A stretch of DNA of 64,000 bases from assembly GCA_964370045.1 (NCBI GenBank), contig CAYJGZ010000004.1:72619-136618 (forward strand). The letters run 5' to 3'. Below, in pieces: positions 1 through 8,106 of this stretch. Each line of letters begins with the position of its first letter. The stretch's first letter is position 1. The notes under the pieces were generated by a model. That model was not told the DNA's origin. It did not search any database and worked only from the letters and a program-made list of their open reading frames with translations. The position numbers and the translations under genes are program-made. The stretch is from JAAYCI01 sp964370045 (GTDB lineage: Bacteria > Bacillota > Clostridia > Oscillospirales > Ruminococcaceae).

Positions 1-872
1 CCGCCGAAACATTGGGCTACACCCCAAATGCTATGGCCCGAAGCCTGAAGGGGGCTAAGGCAAATATTATTGCGCTTTTAATCATTGAGTCCACAACCTA
101 CTATTATAAGGTTATTACGGGCATTGCGCGCAGATTGCAAGAGCGTGGGTATCAGATTTTGTTGTTTTCTATAGAGCCGGACCATCATCATGATGCAGAG
201 TATATACTAAAGCGTATTAGCGAATATTGCATAGATGGGGTAATTATTACAGGGGCTTTGCAGGATAGCAACCTTATTTATGAGTGTTACAAGCGTAACA
301 TACCCTGTGTTTTATATGGGCGAACAATTTCCAAGAGTCTTGTGTCCTCTGTCACCTGCGATAACGTCAAAGCGGGAAAACAGGTGGCTGAATATTTTTT
401 GAAGCAGGGGAGGTATGCTGCGGCTTGTATTTACGGAGACTTGTCCTCCTCGACCAGCATTGACCGCATGAATGCCTTTCTTGGCCATATGCAGGAGTTT
501 TCCCCTAAGGCGTGCATTAGTGTCAAGGGAGGCTGGACGTATCAAGACGGAAAAGCTGCAACACTGGCGCTTTTTGAGAAAAATACACACATAGATGGTA
601 TATTCTGTGTAAATATTGATGCCACTATGGGCTGTCTTGATGCCTTGCGATACCATTTGAACTATAAAGTGCCGGATGAAATTGCGGTGGTAGGCTTTGA
701 TGATATACCCATAGCGAGTGGAGATTCTTACAATATTACAACGATGGTACAGCCCACCGAACAGATGATAGAGGCCACCATAAACACGCTGTTAAGCCAC
801 ATTGATGGCACACTTCATGACATAGTGAATCTTACATTTGAGGGAAGCATGGTGGTGCGCAAATCCACATAG
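1..872 (+). CDS. LacI-family transcriptional regulator (5' truncated by window edge)
   Basis: The reading frame is open from the first bases and begins inside the DNA-binding region: the motif LGYTPNAMARSLK is the end of a LacI helix-turn-helix plus hinge helix. About 280 residues of periplasmic-binding-protein-like effector domain follow, including IDGIFCVNIDATMGCL and VAVVGFDDIPIASG, which are standard LacI landmarks. LacI proteins usually repress sugar-utilisation genes and release DNA on binding a sugar; the effector cannot be read here. The true start and the regulated genes lie before the window. A strong hairpin terminator follows immediately, so the gene ends its transcription unit. 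Confidence 0.93.
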   Translation, partial: AETLGYTPNAMARSLKGAKANIIALLIIESTTYYYKVITGIARRLQERGYQILLFSIEPDHHHDAEYILKRISEYCIDGVIITGALQDSNLIYECYKRNIPCVLYGRTISKSLVSSVTCDNVKAGKQVAEYFLKQGRYAAACIYGDLSSSTSIDRMNAFLGHMQEFSPKACISVKGGWTYQDGKAATLALFEKNTHIDGIFCVNIDATMGCLDALRYHLNYKVPDEIAVVGFDDIPIASGDSYNITTMVQPTEQMIEATINTLLSHIDGTLHDIVNLTFEGSMVVRKST

Positions 873-874
873 CA

Positions 875-914
875 AAAAGAGATGGTGCTGACAGGTGTCA
901 GCGCCATCTCTTTT
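875..914. terminator. Rho-independent terminator, probably bidirectional
   Basis: A 19-bp stem, AAAAGAGATGGTGCTGACA pairing with its complement (one G-T pair) across a two-base loop, ends in T-runs on both strands. It lies between the convergent LacI and sulfhydrylase genes. Confidence 0.9.
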
Positions 915-998
915 GTTTATTGGGTTGTAAAGGGCAAAACAGTATTTTTATGGTCTGTGGCACTTTGCGCTGTGCCGTTTTTTAGGGGGAATATGAAG

Positions 999-2267
999 CT
1001 ACCCCTTCACACATTCAAGTGCGGCGCTGATGTCCGCAAGGATGTCGTCTATGTGCTCAAGCCCCACCGAAAGACGAATCATGCCGGCGCCCACGCCTGC
1101 CGCCTGCAGCTGCTCCTCGTTTAGCTGGCGGTGGGTGGTGCTTGCAGGGTGTAAAACACAGGTGCGAATGTCCGCCACGTGCACCTCGATGCTCGCAAGG
1201 TTGAGCGCATCCATAAACTTTATGGCGGCGGGCTTGCCCCCTTTGAGCGTGAAGGAGATAACACCGCTACAGCCCTTTAGGTACTTTTGTGCAAGAGCAT
1301 AGTTTGGGTCGGTGCAAAGCCCGGGGTAGCTTACTTCGCTTACCTGCCCACATTCACTAAGGTACTGCGCCACTTTTAGCGCATTTTCGCAGTAGCGCTC
1401 CATACGAAGTGATAGTGTTTCAAGGCCGATGTTCAGCAGAAAAGCCGAGTGTGCGGCGGGGTATGCGCCGTAGTCACGCATCAGCTGCATACGTGCCTTC
1501 ACTATGTATGCCGCCTTGCCATATGTATCTGTGTATACAATTCCGTGGTAGGAGGAATCGGGCGTGGTGAGCTCGGGGAAGTTGCCGCGTGTCCACTCGA
1601 AGTTGCCGCTGTCCACAATAATGCCGCCCACCTGCAGGGCGTGGCCGTCCATATACTTGGAGGTGGAATGAACCACAATGTCTGCGCCGTGGCTGATGGG
1701 CTTGCACAAAATGGGCGTGGCAAGCGTGTTGTCTATTATCAGTGGGACATTATGTGAGTGCGCAATATCCGCAAACTTTTTTATGTCCAGCACTACAAGT
1801 GAGGGGTTTGCGAGCGACTCGGCAAACATCGCCTTTGTGTTTGGCTTAAAAGCGGCGTGTATTTCCTCTTCGGAGGCGTTTGCATCCACAAAAATGCACT
1901 CTACACCCTGCTTTTTGAGCGTGAAGGAAAATAGGTTGCTACTGCCGCCGTATATTTGATGTGTACACACAAGGCTGTCGCCCGCACTGCATATGTTTTG
2001 CACAGCCATCAGTGTGGCCGCCTGCCCCGAGGAGGTGCACATGGCGGCGAGCCCACCCTCCAGCGCTGTGATTTTTTCCTCCACAGCCATTACGGTGGGG
2101 TTTGCAAAACGAGAATATATAAGGCTTTGTGTAGGCTCGTCAAAAACAGCGCCCACCGCCTCGGAGGAGTCATAAACATATGTGGTGCTCTGCACTATTG
2201 GCATAACACGTGGCTGGGTGTTTTCGGGTGTGTAGCCGGAATGTAGGCATTTGGTCTCGTCACGCAT
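999..2267 (-). CDS. metY: O-acetylhomoserine aminocarboxypropyltransferase (sulfhydrylase)
   Basis: A 422-residue enzyme of the Cys/Met-metabolism PLP family that makes homocysteine (or methionine) from O-acetylhomoserine and sulfide (or methanethiol) in the cytoplasm. The PLP lysine is in SKYMDGH (Lys204) and the pyridine-binding Asp in LIIDNT (Asp179). The N-terminal YSRFANPT and the full length fit the MetY/CysD branch rather than the shorter cystathionine synthases. The start ATG follows a GGGAGG-like site. It appears monocistronic. Its leader contains a dyad but no recognisable SAM riboswitch. Main alternative: a methionine gamma-lyase-like paralogue, judged less likely from length and the N-terminus. 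Confidence 0.9.
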   Translation of the reverse strand: MRDETKCLHSGYTPENTQPRVMPIVQSTTYVYDSSEAVGAVFDEPTQSLIYSRFANPTVMAVEEKITALEGGLAAMCTSSGQAATLMAVQNICSAGDSLVCTHQIYGGSSNLFSFTLKKQGVECIFVDANASEEEIHAAFKPNTKAMFAESLANPSLVVLDIKKFADIAHSHNVPLIIDNTLATPILCKPISHGADIVVHSTSKYMDGHALQVGGIIVDSGNFEWTRGNFPELTTPDSSYHGIVYTDTYGKAAYIVKARMQLMRDYGAYPAAHSAFLLNIGLETLSLRMERYCENALKVAQYLSECGQVSEVSYPGLCTDPNYALAQKYLKGCSGVISFTLKGGKPAAIKFMDALNLASIEVHVADIRTCVLHPASTTHRQLNEEQLQAAGVGAGMIRLSVGLEHIDDILADISAALECVKG

Positions 2268-2320
2268 AAGTGTTGCCTCCCTTTAGGTGTTTTTTGTGAG
2301 TGTTTGACAGGGCGAAAAGG

Positions 2321-2372
2321 TACCTTAGCACAAAGTTTGCGGTTTTTTCAACTAAGGGTGTGCTATAAGGTA
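2321..2372 (-). promoter_or_regulatory. Inverted repeat in the metY leader
   Basis: TACCTTAGCACA at 2321-2332 is complementary to TGTGC plus TAAGGTA at 2359-2372, separated by 26 bases. The predicted transcript would begin at this stem. It could be an operator or a leader hairpin. It lacks the S-box and T-box core sequences. Confidence 0.45.
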
Positions 2373-2380
2373 TACATTAA

Positions 2381-2408
2381 ATGATAGCACAATATAGAAA
2401 AAAAGCAA
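2381..2408 (-). promoter_or_regulatory. metY: Probable metY promoter
   Basis: On the minus strand TTGCTT (2403-2408) is separated by 16 bases from TATCAT (2381-2386), about 110 bases before the metY start. Confidence 0.5.
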
Positions 2409-2479
2409 GTCAAGTTGTGTATTATGCCTAAATGTGGTATATAGCTTTGGCAAGGTAAATGCCGATGATGTGGCATGAA

Positions 2480-2521
2480 ATAAAACACCCCACAGGCCTA
2501 AAAGTGGCCTTGTGGGGTGTT
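2480..2521 (-). terminator. Terminator after the chemoreceptor gene
   Basis: CACCCCACAGGCC pairs with GGCCTTGTGGGGTG. On the minus strand the stem runs into GTTTTATTTC, just past the chemoreceptor stop codon. Confidence 0.85.
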
Positions 2522-2556
2522 GTGCGAAATTTGGATAGGGGATTTATGGGGCAAGA

Positions 2557-4200
2557 TTACAGCACAAATTTGTCAACAAGCGTGTGCAGTGTGGTTGCCT
2601 GGGAGGAAAGCTCCTGGCTTGCGGCGGCGCTTTCCTCGCTGGTGGCGGTGTTTGTCTGCACAACCATCGAGATTTGCTCAATGCCGTCCGAAATTTCACG
2701 GATGCTACCCGTCTGCTCCTCGGTGGCTTTTGCGATTTGGTCGATGGTGATAACCATCTGCTGAACCTTCTCCGCAAGACCCTCAAAGGATTCGTTTGCC
2801 TTTTGGGCTATGCCCTCGCCCACCTGCACCGCATTGATGGACTGCTCTATGAGCTGTGTGGTGTTCTTTGCGGCCTCGGAGGATTTTTGTGCCAGCGTGC
2901 GAACCTCGTCCGCCACAACCGCAAAGCCCTTGCCTGCGGCGCCCGCCCTTGCCGCCTCAACAGCTGCATTTAGCGCAAGTATGTTTGTTTGGAAGGCTAT
3001 GTCGTCGATTACCTTTATGACCTTGACAATATCATCCGAGGTGTTTGAAATTTCACGCATCGCATCCAGCATCTGCTGCATGTCGTCCAGCGTGGAGGTG
3101 GCAACCTCGCCCGAGATAACCGCAATGTCGTTGACCTTCTTGGTATTTTGGGAGTTTTCCTCAACCTGAAGGGAGATTGCTTGAAGGTTTTGCGACAGGC
3201 CGTCCACGCTACCTGCTTGGTCGATAGCGCCCTGTGCCAGTGCCTGCGCACCGCTTGATACCATTGCGACGCTGGAAGAAATTTGCCTTGCGGAGGTGGA
3301 TACCTGCGAGAGTGCACCACGCACAGAGTTTGTCATTTTTTCGGCAGAAACGTACAGCTGTTGCCAGTCGCCTATATAAATGTTGGGACTGCCGATGTCC
3401 ACGTTCCAGTTGCCGTTTGATATTTTGCCCAGCATCTCCACAAGAACACCGTTGAGGGTGGACAGGTTGCCCTTCATCATGTTGAACGAATCAGCCAGCA
3501 TACCAATCTCGTTGTTGGATTTTACGTCAAGCTCAAAGTTCATGTGGCCCTGTGCAATGTTTTGTGCGGCGCTCATTACAGTGGAAAGCGGCTTTGACAC
3601 CGAGCGTGTAATCATGATTTTGGAAACGATAGAGCCCAAAAGTATCAGCGCAATACCCACTATCATGGAGATGGTGAGCGAGGTAGTGGTGGAGGCATCG
3701 TTTGTGTGGCTGGAAATTCCTGCGAAAAGAACGCCTATGGTGTTGCCTTCGGCATCTTTGTAGGGAATGTAGGAGGTGATGTGGCTTTCGCCCAAAATGT
3801 TCGCCTCGCCCACATACGACTGACCTTGATTTATAACAAGATTTGCAATGGTGGCATCAAGTGCTGTGCCGGTGACTCTTTGGCCGTCCATGACTATAGT
3901 GGTAAACTCACGGATGTCATCATTAAAAATAGTGAACTCACAACTTGTAATCTCTTTTAGGCGGTCCAAAACCTCGGTCTTGTCCTCAAGCTCGGCCACT
4001 TCGTGCAAGCTTAGCTCGTACGCAAGCAGGTTCGTGCCCGTCACACATTGGTCACGTAGCTCGCCGTTCACGTTGTTTGCCGTTACAATGCCGCTGATGA
4101 TTATCATGACGGCAACGATAATGGTGGTCATCACCGCAATCATAATATTGAACTGCGTGGCCAACTTTCCGTACTTTTTTCTGCCCGATGTGTTGTTCAT
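2557..4200 (-). CDS. Methyl-accepting chemotaxis protein
   Basis: A 547-residue membrane chemoreceptor. I start it at the ATG at 4200 (MNNTSGRKKYGKL), which has an AGGAG site 6-10 bases upstream; longer forms of the frame add 92 residues with no family likeness. Order: short cytoplasmic end, membrane helix (about 17-39), extracellular single-Cache-like sensor (about 41-175, with GTNLLAYEL and YKDAEGNTIGVLFAG), second helix (about 177-198), HAMP linker, then a long methyl-accepting coiled coil with the conserved signalling tip (AFQTNILALNAAVEAARAG). It should signal to CheA/CheW, which are not in this window. It is divergent from the nitrogenase-like operon and may sense a related solute, but that is inference from position only. 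Confidence 0.93.
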   Translation of the reverse strand: MNNTSGRKKYGKLATQFNIMIAVMTTIIVAVMIIISGIVTANNVNGELRDQCVTGTNLLAYELSLHEVAELEDKTEVLDRLKEITSCEFTIFNDDIREFTTIVMDGQRVTGTALDATIANLVINQGQSYVGEANILGESHITSYIPYKDAEGNTIGVLFAGISSHTNDASTTTSLTISMIVGIALILLGSIVSKIMITRSVSKPLSTVMSAAQNIAQGHMNFELDVKSNNEIGMLADSFNMMKGNLSTLNGVLVEMLGKISNGNWNVDIGSPNIYIGDWQQLYVSAEKMTNSVRGALSQVSTSARQISSSVAMVSSGAQALAQGAIDQAGSVDGLSQNLQAISLQVEENSQNTKKVNDIAVISGEVATSTLDDMQQMLDAMREISNTSDDIVKVIKVIDDIAFQTNILALNAAVEAARAGAAGKGFAVVADEVRTLAQKSSEAAKNTTQLIEQSINAVQVGEGIAQKANESFEGLAEKVQQMVITIDQIAKATEEQTGSIREISDGIEQISMVVQTNTATSEESAAASQELSSQATTLHTLVDKFVL

Positions 4201-4455
4201 GAAATGCTCCTTTTGGAAAGTCATTAACTGCATAAAATAAAACCGTGTTTTTACCTTATTATTATCGGATATTTTGGGTGAAAAGTAAATGCTTTTTTCA
4301 CAATTTGAACAAACAAGTGATGGAGATGTAAAAAACGCCTTGAGTGAAGTTGAAAAGAAAATTGTTTTTGCATTCGGGATGATGGGAGGCAATCGGCGAT
4401 GTGGACAATCAAGTGGCATAAAAATCTTAGAGTCAACAAATTTTGCAAAATGTGC

Positions 4456-4484
4456 TTGACAACAAAAAGACCACATGATATAGT
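4456..4484 (+). promoter_or_regulatory. Strong promoter of the nitrogenase-like operon
   Basis: A consensus TTGACA (4456-4461), a 17-base spacer and TATAGT (4479-4484). Transcription should start near 4491, inside or just before the downstream TTAGC dyad, which suggests repression by steric block. Confidence 0.8.
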
Positions 4485-4495
4485 TTTCATGAAAG

Positions 4496-4509
4496 TTAGC
4501 TGCAGCTAA
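4496..4509. promoter_or_regulatory. Operator-like perfect palindrome TTAGCTGCAGCTAA
   Basis: A 14-bp perfect dyad lying about 12 bp after the -10 element of the operon promoter. Its TTAG...CTAA half-sites resemble boxes of DtxR/MntR-family metalloregulators; that assignment is inference. Confidence 0.6.
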
Positions 4510-4637
4510 TCGATAATACTTGCATTGTTGCGTCCGATTGTTCTGTTTTGTAAAAAACCGATTATGTCTTATGATTTTCAGGAGAAAATCAGTGGCAAAA
4601 TCGGTGTATGAAGGGGAGCTATTTTTTTGCCCGTTAG

Positions 4638-4651
4638 TTAGCGTCTGCTAA
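4638..4651. promoter_or_regulatory. Second TTAGC-N4-GCTAA dyad
   Basis: TTAGCGTCTGCTAA repeats the half-sites of the 4496 palindrome with an asymmetric centre, 45 bases before the binding-protein start. Paired operators 142 bp apart could allow looping. Confidence 0.5.
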
Positions 4652-4696
4652 TCAACGTGGCGAACAAGATGGCTTTCTACTAAAAAGGAGACTTGT

Positions 4697-5851
4697 ATGA
4701 AAAAAAGTATGCTCTTGTCACTGCTACTTGTTGCGGTGATGGTTTTTAGCGCTTGCGGAAGTGCCGCTGCATCCTCCACACCTGCGTCCGAAGCGCCTGC
4801 GTCCGAGGTTGCAAGCACCGCTTCCGCCTCTGCGGCGGATGAAAGCATGGCGGATGAGTCGGGCAGCACAGACGCTGCTATCACAATTACCGACCAGCTT
4901 GGTAAAACAATCACGTTTGATGCACCGCCCGAAAGACTGGCCACTACCATTATGCCTTTCCCCTACATTTTTCACGCAGTGATGGGCGACAACCCCCACA
5001 TGATAGGGTGCAACCCCTCCTCTGTGGTGGCGTACGAGGACAGCGCACTGCGCCACATGTATCCCACTATGGCACAGGCGAACACCTCCTGGGTGGACAC
5101 AAGCTTTGTGGTGAACGTGGAAGAGCTGATTGCTTTGGAGCCGGATGTAGTATTCCAGTGGAACTACATGGAGGAAGAAATCGAGAAGATGGAAGCCGCC
5201 GGCCTTAAGGTAATTGCGCTTGAGTACGGCACGATGGAAGACCTTGAAACTTGGATTCGCATCATTTCTCAGCTGTACCAAAAGGAGGAGCGAGGCGAGG
5301 AGATTATTGATTTCTTCTATGAGACATTAGATTCCGTAACCGAAATCACCGACACAATCCCCGAAGAGGAAAAGCTGAGCGTAATTCAGTTCCGTGATGT
5401 GCTGAGCGTGGCGGGTGAGGGCAACTTCACAAACTTCTGGATTGACTGGAGCGGCGGCGTAAACCCTGCCATAGAGCTTTCGGGAGATGCGCTGAACGTG
5501 GATATGGAGCAGATGCTCATGTGGGACCCGGATGTTATCTATATCGGTAACTTCACCGATTTGCAACCCTCCGACCTGTTTGAAAACAAAACAGAGGGCG
5601 GCGAGGATTGGTCGCTTCTGTCCGCTGTGCAAAACAGACAGGTCTACAAGATACCCATTGGCGGCTACCGTTGGGACCCTCCGGGAGTGGAAACACCTTT
5701 GATGGTTCAGTGGCTGGCGAAAACCCAGTATCCTGACCTTTTTGCGGACATGGATATGCGTGCGGAAGTGAGCGAGTTCTACGAGGAAGTGTACAACTTC
5801 ACGCTGACGGACGAAATGCTAGATGAAATTTTAGAAGACACACAAAACTAA
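4697..5851 (+). CDS. ABC transporter substrate-binding lipoprotein (FecB/BtuF type)
   Basis: A 384-residue lipoprotein: the signal peptide ends in FSAC with the lipidated Cys at residue 20, followed by a Ser/Ala-rich tether to about residue 70. The mature part starts with ITITDQLGKTITFDAPPERL, typical of class III binding proteins for siderophores, haem, cobalamin or other metal chelates, and has the bilobal pattern (VEELIALEPDVVF; DPDVIYIGNF). It should deliver substrate to the FecCD-like permease 3.4 kb downstream. The intervening genes encode the nitrogenase-like proteins, so the binding protein and its permease bracket the enzyme. The ligand cannot be deduced. An AAAGGAG site supports the start. 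Confidence 0.9.
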   Translation: MKKSMLLSLLLVAVMVFSACGSAAASSTPASEAPASEVASTASASAADESMADESGSTDAAITITDQLGKTITFDAPPERLATTIMPFPYIFHAVMGDNPHMIGCNPSSVVAYEDSALRHMYPTMAQANTSWVDTSFVVNVEELIALEPDVVFQWNYMEEEIEKMEAAGLKVIALEYGTMEDLETWIRIISQLYQKEERGEEIIDFFYETLDSVTEITDTIPEEEKLSVIQFRDVLSVAGEGNFTNFWIDWSGGVNPAIELSGDALNVDMEQMLMWDPDVIYIGNFTDLQPSDLFENKTEGGEDWSLLSAVQNRQVYKIPIGGYRWDPPGVETPLMVQWLAKTQYPDLFADMDMRAEVSEFYEEVYNFTLTDEMLDEILEDTQN

Positions 5852-5865
5852 GGGCTGTAAATAGC

Positions 5866-5903
5866 GCATCCCTCGAGTGCAAATGAACATTCTCGAGGGG
5901 TGC
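5866..5903 (+). promoter_or_regulatory. Intercistronic hairpin before the NifH-like gene
   Basis: GCATCCCTCGAG pairs with CTCGAGGGGTGC over a 14-base loop and is followed by GTTGTTTT. It could be a leaky terminator or an RNA-stability element that lowers expression of the enzyme relative to the binding protein. Confidence 0.6.
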
Positions 5904-5938
5904 GTTGTTTTAATACATCGCAAAAATTAAGGAGAAAC

Positions 5939-6703
5939 ATGAGGAAAATAGCATTTTACGGAAAAGGCGGCATAGGTAAATCCACTCTAACCTCCTCCAT
6001 AGCGGCGGCGCTTGCAAATGTGGGAAACAAGGTCTTGCAGGTGGGCTGTGACCCAAAGGCAGACTCCACGCTGAACGTGCGAGGTGGTGCACCCCTAAGT
6101 CCTGTGATGGACGTGCTGAAAGAAAAGGGCGGAGTGTGCAAATGTCTTGAGGACATCACCTGCAAGGGATACAAGGGCATTGTGTGTGTGGAGGCGGGTG
6201 GCCCGACCCCCGGCAGTGGATGTGCAGGACGAGGAATAATAAAGACGTTTGATACGCTGGATGAGCTAAACGCCTTTTCGGTGTATTCGCCCGACTTTGT
6301 GCTTTTTGATGTTTTGGGTGATGTGGTGTGCGGTGGATTTGCCGTGCCGATAAGGCAGGGGTACGCGGATGAGGTTGTAATAGTGACCTCGGGCGAAAAA
6401 ATGGCGCTGTATGCCGCCGCAAACATAAAGGCGGCGCTGGACAACTTTGAGGACAGAGGATACGCAAAATTGCGTGGTATTGTGCTAAACTGCCGCAATA
6501 TCCCAAATGAAGTGGAGATTGTACAGGAGTTTGCACAGCGCATAGGCGCACAAATAATCGGCATTGTGCCGAGGGATGAGCAGGTACAGCTGGCAGAGGA
6601 AAAAAACATGACGGTGGTGCAGATGAACCCCGAGCTTGAAATATCCAAGACCATCACAAAAATAGCACAAGACATAGCTCAAGTGCCACTGACAGCGAGG
6701 TGA
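5939..6703 (+). CDS. NifH-like iron-protein ATPase of a nitrogenase-like system
   Basis: A 254-residue homologue of nitrogenase reductase (NifH, BchL, CfbC, MarH family), which passes electrons one at a time from a [4Fe-4S] cluster to a partner with ATP hydrolysis. Visible: P-loop YGKGGIGKST (residues 7-16), VGCDPKADST, both bridging cluster cysteines in PGSGCAGRG (Cys95) and DVVCGGFAVP (Cys131), and SGEKMALYAAANI. Start chosen at 5939 because an AAGGAG site precedes it. Extra cysteines sit at 67, 69, 75 and 83. The two NifD/K-like genes follow at once, and no nifB, nifE/N or nifV lies nearby, so N2 fixation is not supported. The electron acceptor should be the downstream pair. Confidence 0.93.
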   Translation: MRKIAFYGKGGIGKSTLTSSIAAALANVGNKVLQVGCDPKADSTLNVRGGAPLSPVMDVLKEKGGVCKCLEDITCKGYKGIVCVEAGGPTPGSGCAGRGIIKTFDTLDELNAFSVYSPDFVLFDVLGDVVCGGFAVPIRQGYADEVVIVTSGEKMALYAAANIKAALDNFEDRGYAKLRGIVLNCRNIPNEVEIVQEFAQRIGAQIIGIVPRDEQVQLAEEKNMTVVQMNPELEISKTITKIAQDIAQVPLTAR

Positions 6704-6704
6704 A

Positions 6705-8030
6705 ATGATGAAAACGTGCTACTCAAAAACTATTTCGGAGCTTTCCGCAGAGGCACCAAAGCTGGGCACTCGGGGCATTGCGGTGAGCGAGCCTTGCCTA
6801 CACTACTGTGCGCCGAGCGCCGGCGGATGGGGCATTGTGCGCACAGCACTGCTTGTGCCGCAGAGCGTGCTTTTGTTTGTTGCGCCTCACGGGTGCGGCA
6901 GGCACGGCTCGGTGGCGGCCATTCAGCTAAACCTGCGCAATCGCATTTTTTACATGGATGTGACGGAGGAGGACCTTGTAATAGGCAGCCACATGGACCG
7001 TATTCCCGAGGTGGTAGAGGCTATTTTGCAAAATCTTGACCAAAAGCCGCCCGTGTTTTTGATTTGTGCTTCCTGCATAGATGACCTTTTGGCGAGCGAC
7101 TACAAAAACTTGATGAAGCGTCTGAGCAAGGCGCACGGCATTCCGTTTATAGATTGCCACATGAACCCAATTACCGCAAACAGCAACCTGCCGCCGCCGC
7201 TGAATGTTCAGCGGAGCATTTACGAGTCGCTGTGGCGAGAGCCGCAAAAGCGCATACCCAAGGATGCAATTAACCTTATCGGGCACTTTACGCCGGTGGT
7301 GGCGGAGAGTGAGTTCTACACGGTGATGCAAAAGGCGGGCTTTGAGGCGGTGTACCAGATAAGCGCCTGTGAGACGTTTGAAGAATACATGCAAATGCGG
7401 GATAGCGCATACAACCTGTTGCTAAAGCCTTTTGGGCGGCTTGCGTGCGAGCAGATGAAGGATGTTTTGGGCATTGACTACCGCACAAGCTATATTTTTT
7501 ACCATCCTGAGCAGATTTTGAAGCAGTATCAAGAGCTGGAAAGTTTTTTTGGCAGAAAGCTTGACTACGAAGAGCACTACGAAAAGTGCCTTGAGACAAA
7601 AGAACGGATGCGCTCCTCGCTAAAGGGTTTGCGCATAGGTGTGGGCACAGGAGTGAACGGCTCGCCCTTTGACATTGCGCTGGCATTGGCAGATTGTGGG
7701 GCGGAGATTACATTTATACTGGCGGATGCCATCATGGGATATGAGTGGCCGCAGGTGAAAATGCTACAAGAACGCTTTGGCCAAACGCCCGTATACACCA
7801 GCTACCACCCAAGCATGTCCATGATGCAGGAGATAAGCGAAAAAGCGGATGTTGCCATTGGATTTTCGGCATCTTATGTGTGCCCGGAGGCGAAATTGTT
7901 GCCGCTGGATGCGGACGAGCAACATTTTGGATTTGAGGCTTTTTCCGCACTGACACAGGGCGTGCTCGACGCACTGAAAAGTGATGTGTCCGCAAGGGCA
8001 CTGCTGTATTCCAAGGGGCTTGTGGTGTAG
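6705..8030 (+). CDS. NifD-like catalytic subunit of a nitrogenase-like reductase
   Basis: A 441-residue member of the nitrogenase component 1 family, one base after the NifH-like stop. Conserved: SEPCLHYCAPSAGGWG (Cys31, Cys35), APHGCGRHGS (Cys64) and LICASCIDDLL (Cys121, Cys124). These match the three P-cluster cysteine positions of NifD and could hold a [4Fe-4S] cluster. The region where NifD carries its FeMo-cofactor Cys (GVGTGVNGSPFDIAL here) has none, so a bound FeMoco is unlikely. The later MGYEWPQVKML and CPEAKLLPLDADEQ regions are unlike characterised members as far as I can tell. The substrate is unknown; a reduced tetrapyrrole, metal chelate or C-S compound are all possible. Confidence 0.85.
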   Translation: MMKTCYSKTISELSAEAPKLGTRGIAVSEPCLHYCAPSAGGWGIVRTALLVPQSVLLFVAPHGCGRHGSVAAIQLNLRNRIFYMDVTEEDLVIGSHMDRIPEVVEAILQNLDQKPPVFLICASCIDDLLASDYKNLMKRLSKAHGIPFIDCHMNPITANSNLPPPLNVQRSIYESLWREPQKRIPKDAINLIGHFTPVVAESEFYTVMQKAGFEAVYQISACETFEEYMQMRDSAYNLLLKPFGRLACEQMKDVLGIDYRTSYIFYHPEQILKQYQELESFFGRKLDYEEHYEKCLETKERMRSSLKGLRIGVGTGVNGSPFDIALALADCGAEITFILADAIMGYEWPQVKMLQERFGQTPVYTSYHPSMSMMQEISEKADVAIGFSASYVCPEAKLLPLDADEQHFGFEAFSALTQGVLDALKSDVSARALLYSKGLVV

Positions 8031-8106
8031 CTTTTGAATAACAGCACACGCTCTGTGGAGTTTCACTCTGATTTTTTTAACTTGCTTGACCGCAAAAGGA
8101 GATAGA

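Noticed and set aside
4201..4476. N-terminal extension of the chemoreceptor
   Set aside because: The 92 extra residues show no signal or domain, and a good ribosome site precedes the ATG at 4200.
4485..4696. Cobalamin riboswitch before the binding-protein gene
   Set aside because: The 5' leader has the right length but no B12-box-like core or conserved multi-stem layout that I could find.
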